Positions 41,012-47,912 of a DNA stretch of 47,912 nt are shown in pieces. A program made the position numbers and the translations under genes. How positions within the stretch are numbered: the stretch's first letter is position 1; every line of letters starts with the position of its first letter. This stretch comes from Oscillospiraceae bacterium. GTDB taxonomy: Bacteria; Bacillota; Clostridia; Oscillospirales; Oscillospiraceae. The DNA is taken from positions 1 to 47,912 of the forward strand of contig JAFRQP010000078.1 of NCBI GenBank assembly GCA_017428565.1, given 5' to 3'. Below the pieces are notes generated by a model that had not been told where the DNA came from, did not search any database, and saw only the letters and a list, made by a program, of their open reading frames with translations.

Positions 41012-41041
41012 CAAGCGCGCTACCATCTGCGCTACACCCGG
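40966..41041 (-). tRNA. tRNA-Pro (anticodon GGG)
   Basis: A 76-base tRNA with encoded CCA. The acceptor is CCGGGTG/CACTCGG (one G-T pair), the D-arm GCGC...GCGC, the anticodon arm CTTGA-ATGGGGT-TCAAG with anticodon GGG and G37, and the T-arm GCTGG-TTCAAAT-CCAGT. It reads CCC and CCU. Complete copy; the 49-bp att identity covers its 3' part, so the gene stays intact after integration. Confidence 0.95.
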
Positions 41042-41112
41042 GTCTCCTCAGAGGAAGCTCCGAAAAGCCCCTCCTGTATCTAAAACAAAGCCCTTGGCCT
41101 TGCCGCCCGATT

Positions 41113-41141
41113 ATATTAGCACAAGTGTGCGCCAAGGTCAA
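41113..41141 (-). promoter_or_regulatory. Promoter of tRNA-Pro
   Basis: On the minus strand TTGACC (41136-41141) and TAATAT (41113-41118) are 17 bases apart, about 70 bases before the tRNA. Confidence 0.6.
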
Positions 41142-41179
41142 GCATTATTTTTTCCGAATTTGCGATTTTTTTCGAGGAC

Positions 41180-41380
41180 GCGGCGAGCGGCGCAAAGCCC
41201 CCTCGCCTGGAGGGGGTGGCCGAGCGAAGCGAGGCCGGTAGGATCCGGGTGCGAACGAGGGAAATGGTTCCCCCAGTCCCCCTTGCTCCGCTCGGGCGAC
41301 AGCCCCCTTTAGGCAAGGGGGCCAAAGGGAGACGCGGATTGCCACACCAGTGACATCGGTCACTGGTTCGCAATGGCAGT
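41180..41380. repeat. Intergenic repeats, families B and C
   Basis: CCCCTCGCCTGGAGGGGGTGG is followed by a long family B unit with GCCCCCTTT/AGGCAAGGGGGC, and then a family C unit (41334-41378, GCGGATTGCCACACCAGTGA). No gene is seen between the tRNA and 41404. Confidence 0.75.
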
Positions 41381-41403
41381 GGGGCGCGGCGGGCTGCCCG
41401 CGC

Positions 41404-42273
41404 TCACTCCGTAAAGTGGATGTGGTTGTTGATATGCTCCTCGCAGAAGCAGTGGTAGCCGGCACAGCGGGAGCAGTAGCGGAACTCCAGCTCGGGATTG
41501 GTGGCGTCCGTCCGGCCGCAGACCGCGCATTTGTGGTGGTAGAGCTGCTCCTTCTGCTCCCGGCGGGCGCGCTCCTTTTCCCGCTCGATGCGGGCGCTCT
41601 CCCGGCGGAAGTTCACCACGGTGTCGCTGGGCTTGCGGGGGCGGCGGTTCCACAGCTCCACGCCAAAGAAGACAAGATAGTTCAGCAGCGCCACCAGAGG
41701 CAGCAGGTTCAGCGGGAACTGGGACGCGTCTCTCACCACCCTGTAGGCGAAGAGGCCCAGATCCACCAAAGCCAGCCACTTCATCTTCACCGGGATGATC
41801 ATGAACAGCTGCACCTGCATGTCCGGGAACAGGGTCGCCACCGCGAAGAACAGGGACAGATACAGGTAATAGCCGGTCATGCCGGTCATGCGGGCGCCGG
41901 TGATGAAGTACATCAGGAAGCCGAAAAGGACCGAGAAGAACCAGCCCAGCAGCATGAACAGATTGAACTGCACCGTGCCCCAATACTGCTCCAGCAGCAT
42001 GCCCATCCAATAATAGAAATAGAAGAACAGCAGCGCCAGAAGGGGGTTGAATTCATAGCTGACGAACAGGAAGGTCACCAGCCGCCAGACCTGGCCGTGG
42101 AGGATGGCCCAGGCGTCAAAGGTGAGGTATGTGAGCAGGGTGAGGTTGCCCAGCAGATTGCAAAGGATCCAGGACAGCACGCAGCCGCCCACCAGATAGC
42201 GCATCAGACGCGGGATGCCGAAACGGGGATGCTTGTATGCAAAGCGCGCCACCAGGCGCATGGGATCTTTCAT
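41404..42273 (-). CDS. Rhomboid-like membrane protein with C-terminal zinc finger
   Basis: A 289-residue protein with about six helices between residues 25 and 210 (YLVGGCVLSWILCNLLGNLT, PLLALLFFYFYYWMGMLLEQ and FNLFMLLGWFFSVLFGFLMY). A charged coiled segment (RRESARIEREKERARREQKE) and a C-terminal cysteine-histidine cluster (CAVCGRTD, YCSRCAGYHC, EEHINNHIH) follow, likely binding two zinc ions. The overall layout, including W-R-x-VTF-x-F and the Y-WG-T-x-x-FN segment, resembles rhomboid/Derlin or DUF1751 proteins. The rhomboid GxSG serine motif is not seen, so it is probably not a protease. AGAGGTG lies before ATG 42273. Confidence 0.7.
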   Translation of the reverse strand: MKDPMRLVARFAYKHPRFGIPRLMRYLVGGCVLSWILCNLLGNLTLLTYLTFDAWAILHGQVWRLVTFLFVSYEFNPLLALLFFYFYYWMGMLLEQYWGTVQFNLFMLLGWFFSVLFGFLMYFITGARMTGMTGYYLYLSLFFAVATLFPDMQVQLFMIIPVKMKWLALVDLGLFAYRVVRDASQFPLNLLPLVALLNYLVFFGVELWNRRPRKPSDTVVNFRRESARIEREKERARREQKEQLYHHKCAVCGRTDATNPELEFRYCSRCAGYHCFCEEHINNHIHFTE

Positions 42274-42292
42274 GAAATCACCTCTTGCGGGG

Positions 42293-42412
42293 GAGTTTTG
42301 AGATTTGAGTTTTGCGTTTCGAGAGGATGGGGATCGGCTTTTCCGGAAAAACGGAAGACTGGGCTCTCCATTCCTTCGTTCCTTCATTCCTTCATCCCTT
42401 CTCCACGTTTTT
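42293..42412. repeat. Simple repeats TTTGAGTTTTG and TTCATTCC
   Basis: GAGTTTTGAGATTTGAGTTT (42293 on) and CCTTCGTTCCTTCATTCCTT (42370 on) are low-complexity runs. The first is the complement of the CTCAAATCTCAAAACTC run at 47860. No gene is seen in 42274-42535. Confidence 0.6.
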
Positions 42413-42535
42413 CTATCATACCCTCTCCCCGAGGCAAAGTCTATAAAAATTTGTAAATTTGCAAAGTAGTGCTTCCTTTTTTCTATCGGCTGTGGTATGC
42501 TTTATCAGTAAAACTATAACTTGGGGTCGTATGCG

Positions 42536-43291
42536 ATGGAGAAGGAAACCGGGATCCAAAACGAGATCATCGAAGGGCGCAACGCCGTGCAGGAGGCTCT
42601 GCGGGCAGGCCGCGCCATCGACAAGCTCTATATCAACAAGGGCGAGGTGGACAAAACCCTGGGCCACATCGCCTCCACCGCCCGGGACAAGGGCATTGTG
42701 GTGGTGGAGTGCGACCGGCGCAAGCTGGATTTCATGTCCCAGACCCACGCCCACCAGGGCGTCATCGCCCTCTGCGCCGTGCGGGACTACTGCAGCGTGG
42801 AGGAGCTCTTCGCCGTGGCCGAGGAGCGGGGCGAGCCCCCCTTCTTCGTGGTCTGCGACGAGATCAGCGACGGGCACAACCTGGGCGCCATCATCCGCTC
42901 TGCCGAGTGTGCGGGCGTCCACGGGGTCATCATCCCCAAGCGGCGCAGCGCGGGGCTCACCGCCATCGTGGACAAGGCCAGCGCCGGCGCCGCCGAGCAT
43001 ATGCCGGTGGCCCGGGTCCCCAACATCCCCGCCGCCCTGCAGGAGCTGAAAAAGCGGGGCGTCTGGATCTACGGCACCGCGGCCGATGGGGAAAAGGATC
43101 TGTGGCACACTGATTTCTCCGGCCCCATCGCCCTGGTCATCGGCTCCGAGGGGGACGGGATGGGCCGTCTGGTGCGGGAGAGCTGCGATTTCATCGTGAG
43201 CCTGCCCATGAAGGGGCGGGTCAGCTCCCTGAACGCCAGCGCCGCCGCCGCCATCACCCTGTACGAGATCCTGCGTCAGCGCAGCCTGTAA
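42536..43291 (+). CDS. rlmB: 23S rRNA 2'-O-methyltransferase, TrmH/SpoU family
   Basis: A 251-residue SPOUT methyltransferase that uses SAM to 2'-O-methylate a guanosine in 23S rRNA (G2251 in E. coli numbering). The N-terminal substrate domain (IIEGRNAVQEALRAG, with HQGVIALC) is followed by three conserved motifs: DGHNLGAIIRSAECAGVHGV, IALVIGSEGDGMGRLV and LPMKGRVSSLNASAAAAITL, which form the trefoil knot and dimer interface. ATG 42536 has GGGG 9 bases upstream; the TTG at 42521 is less likely. The large envelope protein gene follows after 32 bases on the same strand. Confidence 0.9.
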   Translation: MEKETGIQNEIIEGRNAVQEALRAGRAIDKLYINKGEVDKTLGHIASTARDKGIVVVECDRRKLDFMSQTHAHQGVIALCAVRDYCSVEELFAVAEERGEPPFFVVCDEISDGHNLGAIIRSAECAGVHGVIIPKRRSAGLTAIVDKASAGAAEHMPVARVPNIPAALQELKKRGVWIYGTAADGEKDLWHTDFSGPIALVIGSEGDGMGRLVRESCDFIVSLPMKGRVSSLNASAAAAITLYEILRQRSL

Positions 43292-43323
43292 CCATGCCAT
43301 TCAAGGAAGCAGAGGGATTGTAA

Positions 43324-46300
43324 ATGAGTCAGATTCCCTTGAATCAAGAAGAAAAGCGCGAAGCCGCGGATTTCTCTGTCAAAGACATCCTGGCGGACTA
43401 TCGCGCCATGGAGGCGGACGGTCAGGTCCCTCCTCCCGATCCCCCGCAGCGCCGGATCTCTTCCGCCGCGCTCTCGTCCCTGCAGGCGGAGCCGGAACGG
43501 GAGGATGACGGCGTGCGCATCTACCGGCCGCGCCGGGATCGCGCCCAGGAGCAGGAGCGGCTTGCCGCCCGCTGGGGCGAGAAGCCCCTTGCGCCCCCGG
43601 AGCCCGAAGAGGAGCCGGAGCCGGAGGAGGAGCCCGAAGAGGAGCAGCCCCGGAGCCGCTTCCATCCCGCCGGGCTGTTCTCCGGTCTGATGAGCCGCTT
43701 CGGCCGCGGCAAGCGGGCCGAGGCCGCTCCCCAGGCGGAGCCCGCGCCGGAGGAGGCGCGGGAGCTGCCCAGCTTTGACGAGCTGGTCTGGGGCGAGGAG
43801 AAGAAAAAGCGTGCCCCCGTGCGGATCCTGGAGGAGGAGCCGGAGGAACGGCCCGTCCCCGCGGCGGAGCCCGCCCCGGCCGGAAGGCCCGCACGTCCGG
43901 AGCGCCCCAGGCCTGTGGAGCGGCCCGCCCCCATGGAGGCGGAGCCGGAGATCCACATTCCGGAGTCTGAGCTCAACGGGCTCTCGGTAGACGCCATCCT
44001 GGCGGACTACTGGGCGGGCTTTTCCGATGAGGAGAGCCCCGCCGCACCCGTCAGCCGCCGCGCCCGTCGGGAGCAGGCGGAGCCTGCGCGCCGGGAGGAC
44101 CGTTCCGCCCCCGCGAAGGCCCCTCGCAGGCCGGAGGTCGCCTCGGCGGCGTCCGCGCCCGTGAAGCCGGAGCCCGCGCCGTCTGTCAAGGCCGCCCCCG
44201 CTGAGGCTCCGTCGGAAATGTCCGTGGACGACATTCTGTCGGAGTTCTGGGCCAATTATTCGGAGGAGGAGACGCACGCCCCTCGGGACGACGCTCCCCG
44301 CTCCCGCCGGGAAGCTGCCCGCAGGAGAGAGGAGGATACATCCGTCCCCCCTACTGGCGCGGCCTCCTCGGCCGCAGAAACTAAGCCTTCCCTCTCCCGC
44401 CGGGAGCGGAACGAGGCTGCCCGCCGTCCGGCCAAGAGCCGCCGGGCGGAGGAAAACAGAAAACAGGAACAGCCCCGGCACGCCTCCGGGGACAGGAAGC
44501 CCCGGAAAGAGCAGCACAAGGGCAGCCGGCGCCCGGAACGGCAGAAGCCCAGCCGGGAAAGCCAGCCCTCCGCCCTCCGGGAGCCGGAGATCTCCAGCTT
44601 CCAGCCGCCTGCGCCGCCCCCGCCGCCGCCTCCCCCCGTGGACCCGACGGAGCCGGCCGCGCTGTTCGGCTTCCTGCGCCGGGAAAAGGCCGCGCCGGAA
44701 CCGAAGCCGGAACCGAAGCCGGAGCCCAAGCCCGAGCCCAAGCCGGAACCCAAGCCAAGGCCCGCTCCGGCCCGCCGGCCGGCCCCTGCCCCGGCGAAAC
44801 GCGCACAGCCCAAAGAGACTAAAGATGAGGATGTTGAGTTCGGCACCATGTCCGTAGATGATATTTTAGCGGAATACAACGACATATTGGCCGCCCTGCC
44901 CGCCGCCGCGGACGCCATCGGCGCCGAGCGCGCAGCACGGGCAGAGGCGGAAGCACAGCCCGATCCGGCCCCTGCGCCGGCGCCCGCGCCCCGGGGCAAT
45001 GTCTCCCGCATGGAGGCGGAGGCCCGGGATCTGCTGGCCCAGATGCGCAGCGGCAGCCTGCCGAAGGCCCCGGCCGAGAGGCCCCGGGGCGGTCTGCGCC
45101 GCTCCGCAGCCGCGGAAAAGGCGCCGGAGAAGCGGACGCCCGCTCCCGCGGAGCGGAAGCCAGAGAGCTCGTCCGCGCCCGCGCCGGAGACGGCCGCCCC
45201 CGCCGCCATGCCCAGCGTGGCGGACGCCGAGTGGGGCGACACGCTGAAGCGTCTGCTGGGCCAGGACCCGGCTCCGCCCCAGCCGGCGGCTGCTGCGGAG
45301 CCCTCCAAAACCGAGGCGCCCAGCTATGTGCCCCGGCGCTCGGCCCGCAGCTTCGCCGTCCCCAGCGAGGAGGTGGACCCCCGCTTCAATCTGAGCGGCG
45401 AGCGCAAGAGCACCATGGTCTTCGGCGGCAAGGAGCTGGATCTGAGTCCCGAGGAGGGCTATGTGCCCCCCAAGGCCGCGGAGAACGTGGGCTTCCACTG
45501 GGTGGCCGGCGAGGAGGAGCTGCCGGAGAAGCCGGTGGAGAAAAAGCCCCTCTTCGGCGGCGAGCGGAAGCCGCTTTTCGGCAAGGGCAAAAAGCCCGCC
45601 GCCGAGAGCCCGGCGCCGGAAGAGCCGGCCGAGGGCTATGACGACCGGAAAAAGCCCGAATACGCCCCCGACCGGGACTATGAGGGCGAGGAGGACGAGG
45701 CGGAAGACCCCGGCGCCTTCCCCAGCTTCGGCCAGTATCTGTCCGGCATGGTGTCGGGCCTGCTGGTGCGCCTGCTGGGCGTGCGGCGCAGCCGCGGCGG
45801 CGACGCCGCCGGCACCATGGAGGACGAGGACGAGGATCTGGGGCCTGAGGTCTCCCCCGCCGCCGCCTCCAAGTATTACGGCTCCTTTGTGCTCAGCCTG
45901 CGGATGCGCCTTCGCATCGGACTGGTGCTGCTGCTGGTGATGGCCTGGATCGCCCTGGGTCTGCCCGTCTCCGGCGCGCTGCGCTCGGTGCGGGTGGCCT
46001 CCGGCATGACGCTGGCCATCCAGCTCACCATTTTACTGCTGGGTCTGGACGTGGTCACCGGCGCCGCCGTGAACCTGGCCAGAGGGCGCTTCGGCGCGGA
46101 CTCCCTGGCGGTGCTCAGCTGCGTGCTGACCAGCGTGGACGCCCTGTCCGTGGCCCTGGGCTTCATGGGCACGGCCCACGTGCCTCTCTGTCTCATCTCC
46201 AGCGCCTCCTTCCTGGGCGTGCTGTTCAGCTCTCTGGTCAGCGCCCGGGGTCTGCGGAAGGCCCTGCGGGTGCCGGCCATCGGCAAGCGCTGCTACGGCG

Positions 46301-47466
46301 TCACCGCCGAGCGGGAGATCAAGGGCAGCGGGCTGACCCTGCTCAAGTCCCTGCGCCCGTCCAAGGGCTTCGTCCGGCGCACCGAGGAGGCCGCCCCCGA
46401 CGAGACCGTGTTCAACCGGCTCTCGCCGGTGCTGGCCCTGCTGGCCCTGCTGCTGGCCCTGATCGTGGCCATCGCCAAGCAAGCCTTCGGCGAATTCCTG
46501 TACATCCTGACGGTGATCCTGTGCCCCGCCGTGCCGCTGACGGCGCTGCTGGCCTTCGCCCTGCCCTATCTCTTCGGCTCCCTGCGGATCTTCCACAGCG
46601 GCGCCGCCATCGCCGGCTGGTCCGGCGTCAGCGACATCGGCAGCAGCGACAATCTGATCGTCACGGACCGGGATCTCTTCCCCGAGGGCAGCGTGGAGAT
46701 CGACACCGTCCGCATCTTCGCGGAGATGCAGCCCGAGACCATCATCTCCTACGCCGGCACCATGGTCTGCGCCTCCGGCTCGGATCTGGCGCCCTGCTTT
46801 GCGGAGCTGATGGAGAAAAACGGCTGCCCCATGCGCCGGGTGGAAGGCTTTGAGTACCTCTCCGGCGGCGGCATGAAGGGCGTGATCGACGGCAGCGTAA
46901 TCCTCTGCGGCGGTCTGGATCTGATGCGGCTGATGAACGTGCGCGTGCCCTACCGGCTGGTGGGCAAGACCACGGTGCTGCTGGCGGTGGACGGCATCCT
47001 CTGCGGCATCTTCAACATGAAGTACGAGGGGCAGCCCCAGGTGCGCAAGGCCCTGGTGGGACTGATCCGCTCCAACCGGCACCCCATCTTCGCCATCCGG
47101 GACTTCCTGGTGACGCCGGATATGCTGTCCGACTGCTTTGAGGTCGCCACCGACGGCTACGACTTCCCGCCCTACATCGACCGCTTCGCCATCTCCGAGG
47201 CCGAGCCCTCCGCCGACAGCAAGCTGGCCGCCGTGGTCTGCCGGGAGGGTCTGGGCCCCCTGTCCCATATGGCCGACACCGGACGCAGCATTTTCGTGGC
47301 CACCCGGGTGAACCTGCTGATCACCGTGCTGGCGGCGGTGCTGGGCGTGTTCGTCTGCTTCTTCCGGCTGCTCAGCGTGGGCACCGTGGCCAACGGCTTC
47401 CTGCTGCTGTTCCTGGTGCTCTGGGCCCTGCCCGTGGCGCTGGTGAGCATTTTCCTGAAATTGTGA
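43324..47466 (+). CDS. Giant disordered/membrane protein with degenerate P-type-ATPase-like region
   Basis: A 1380-residue protein. Residues 1-860 are low-complexity, Pro/Glu/Arg/Ala-rich, with a (PKPE) run near 460-475. Four spaced motifs are present: FSVKDILADY (17), LSVDAILADY (219), MSVDDILSEF (299) and MSVDDILAEY (509), probably short helices that bind a partner. From about 865 there are several helices (IGLVLLLVMAWIALGLPVSG and more). Then comes a P1B-like order: ILCPAVPLTALLA, GAAIAGWSGVSDIGSSDNLI, VTDRDLFPEGSVEI, GVIDGSVILCGG and LLAVDGILCGIFN, then two C-terminal helices. The DKTGT and TGD-type motifs are altered or lost, so it is unlikely to pump ions. The role is unknown. AGAGGG precedes the ATG. 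Confidence 0.72.
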   Translation: MSQIPLNQEEKREAADFSVKDILADYRAMEADGQVPPPDPPQRRISSAALSSLQAEPEREDDGVRIYRPRRDRAQEQERLAARWGEKPLAPPEPEEEPEPEEEPEEEQPRSRFHPAGLFSGLMSRFGRGKRAEAAPQAEPAPEEARELPSFDELVWGEEKKKRAPVRILEEEPEERPVPAAEPAPAGRPARPERPRPVERPAPMEAEPEIHIPESELNGLSVDAILADYWAGFSDEESPAAPVSRRARREQAEPARREDRSAPAKAPRRPEVASAASAPVKPEPAPSVKAAPAEAPSEMSVDDILSEFWANYSEEETHAPRDDAPRSRREAARRREEDTSVPPTGAASSAAETKPSLSRRERNEAARRPAKSRRAEENRKQEQPRHASGDRKPRKEQHKGSRRPERQKPSRESQPSALREPEISSFQPPAPPPPPPPPVDPTEPAALFGFLRREKAAPEPKPEPKPEPKPEPKPEPKPRPAPARRPAPAPAKRAQPKETKDEDVEFGTMSVDDILAEYNDILAALPAAADAIGAERAARAEAEAQPDPAPAPAPAPRGNVSRMEAEARDLLAQMRSGSLPKAPAERPRGGLRRSAAAEKAPEKRTPAPAERKPESSSAPAPETAAPAAMPSVADAEWGDTLKRLLGQDPAPPQPAAAAEPSKTEAPSYVPRRSARSFAVPSEEVDPRFNLSGERKSTMVFGGKELDLSPEEGYVPPKAAENVGFHWVAGEEELPEKPVEKKPLFGGERKPLFGKGKKPAAESPAPEEPAEGYDDRKKPEYAPDRDYEGEEDEAEDPGAFPSFGQYLSGMVSGLLVRLLGVRRSRGGDAAGTMEDEDEDLGPEVSPAAASKYYGSFVLSLRMRLRIGLVLLLVMAWIALGLPVSGALRSVRVASGMTLAIQLTILLLGLDVVTGAAVNLARGRFGADSLAVLSCVLTSVDALSVALGFMGTAHVPLCLISSASFLGVLFSSLVSARGLRKALRVPAIGKRCYGVTAEREIKGSGLTLLKSLRPSKGFVRRTEEAAPDETVFNRLSPVLALLALLLALIVAIAKQAFGEFLYILTVILCPAVPLTALLAFALPYLFGSLRIFHSGAAIAGWSGVSDIGSSDNLIVTDRDLFPEGSVEIDTVRIFAEMQPETIISYAGTMVCASGSDLAPCFAELMEKNGCPMRRVEGFEYLSGGGMKGVIDGSVILCGGLDLMRLMNVRVPYRLVGKTTVLLAVDGILCGIFNMKYEGQPQVRKALVGLIRSNRHPIFAIRDFLVTPDMLSDCFEVATDGYDFPPYIDRFAISEAEPSADSKLAAVVCREGLGPLSHMADTGRSIFVATRVNLLITVLAAVLGVFVCFFRLLSVGTVANGFLLLFLVLWALPVALVSIFLKL

Positions 47467-47494
47467 TCCGGATCATCGTGAGTCCGCGTCCATG

Positions 47495-47533
47495 AAAAAC
47501 TCCCCCGAAGCAGGACTTCGGGGGAGTTTCTTT
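47495..47533 (+). terminator. Terminator after the giant membrane protein gene
   Basis: AAACTCCCCCGAAG (47497-47510) and CTTCGGGGGAGTTT (47516-47529) form a perfect 14-bp stem with a CAGGA loop, followed by CTTTG. Confidence 0.88.
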
Positions 47534-47884
47534 GCAGGCCGCCGGGGAGCCCATGGCCGGGCCCCTACGGGGAAACGGTGGTCTATGCCGTAGGGGCGGG
47601 GCATAGCGACGCGCGAGTAACGCGCGACGATCCCAGCTCTGCTTATCCCCGCCCGCTTGTTCGTCATGCGCCCGTGTCCGCAGGCGACCAAAGGTAGCCC
47701 CTACGGGGAACGTCGGTCTACGCCGTAGGGGCTGCCGCCCTCTGCAACCCGAGCCCTCATCTCTCGACCCCTTCCGTCAGCCGCCTCGCGCGGGATCGGC
47801 GGCTGCCACCTCCCCCGGAGGGGGAGGCAAGGGCGTTGGCCCTACGTTCCTCTCTCTCCTCAAATCTCAAAACTCAAAACTGAA
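47534..47884. repeat. Intergenic repeats, families A and B, to the right edge
   Basis: Two family A units (CCGTAGGGGCGGGGCATAG near 47589 and CCGTAGGGGCTGCCGCCC near 47720) and one family B unit (47760-47835, ending CTCCCCCGGAGGGGGAGG) are followed by a CTCAAAACT run. No gene is recognised in 47534-47912. Confidence 0.7.
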
Positions 47885-47912
47885 AAGCGCCGGCCCCGGA
47901 TGTGAGCGGTCA

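Noticed and set aside
39758-41026. Minus-strand frame of 422 codons over the integrase and tRNA
   Set aside because: It is antisense to int and would start inside tRNA-Pro; int has clear catalytic motifs.
46033-47268. Minus-strand frame of 411 codons in the giant protein gene
   Set aside because: The H/G/Q/D-rich translation and lack of start signals show it is an antisense shadow.

Overview
The window looks like chromosome from a GC-rich, Gram-positive gut-type clostridium. I infer Oscillospirales (Ruminococcaceae/Oscillospiraceae-like) from the strong AGGAGG-type ribosome sites, TTGACA/TATAAT promoters, many lipoproteins with LxAC or LxGC lipoboxes, and the dense short repeats between genes. 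The species cannot be named from the sequence.

Left chromosomal part (1-17823). It opens with the tail of an insertion-sequence transposase. Then come amino-acid genes: asd divergent from ilvA, and ilvA followed by ridA. Positions 3244-13052 hold a long minus-strand run of envelope genes: a YD-repeat lipoprotein, a lipoprotein with two NTF2-type immunity-like domains, three lipoproteins sharing one C-terminal domain, small membrane proteins including an ATGA-coupled 24-residue peptide, a membrane-anchored PIG-L/LmbE deacetylase and a four-helix membrane protein. An ECF sigma factor with a coupled membrane-bound, zinc-ribbon partner and its own likely ECF-type promoter follows, then glyA with a sugar O-acetyltransferase.

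Integrated island (17824-41011, about 23 kb). It sits in the 3' half of tRNA-Pro(GGG) and is bounded by a perfect 49-bp direct repeat. The right end carries the mobility module: tyrosine integrase, excisionase, small HTH protein, SF3-helicase primase, MobV relaxase with a pMV158-like oriT, a ribbon-helix-helix protein and an Xre regulator. No conjugation pore genes are present, so it is best called an integrative mobilizable element. Its cargo is a peptide and amino-acid catabolic set: C69 dipeptidase, RidA, YitT protein, MalY/PatB aminotransferase, M19 dipeptidase, two S9 peptidases, COG1228 amidohydrolase, M61-like peptidase, GPH/MFS transporter, a frameshifted threonine/serine deaminase, and a YheO/DauR-type regulator. 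The two divergent cargo promoters overlap the same inverted repeat (TTGTCAAT-N-ATTGACAA), and a related half-palindrome lies before the regulator gene. I infer one regulon for import and breakdown of small, possibly modified or D-residue-containing, peptides. Two truncated genes and the frameshift show that the cargo is decaying.

Right chromosomal part (41012-47912). It holds the intact tRNA-Pro, a rhomboid-like membrane protein with a C-terminal zinc finger, rlmB, and a 1380-residue protein made of a disordered Pro-rich half with four SVDDILAEY-like motifs and a membrane half that looks like a degenerate P-type ATPase.

The chromosomal intergenic regions on both sides are full of three or four short hairpin-forming repeat families. 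I saw none of these inside the island, which supports its recent foreign origin.
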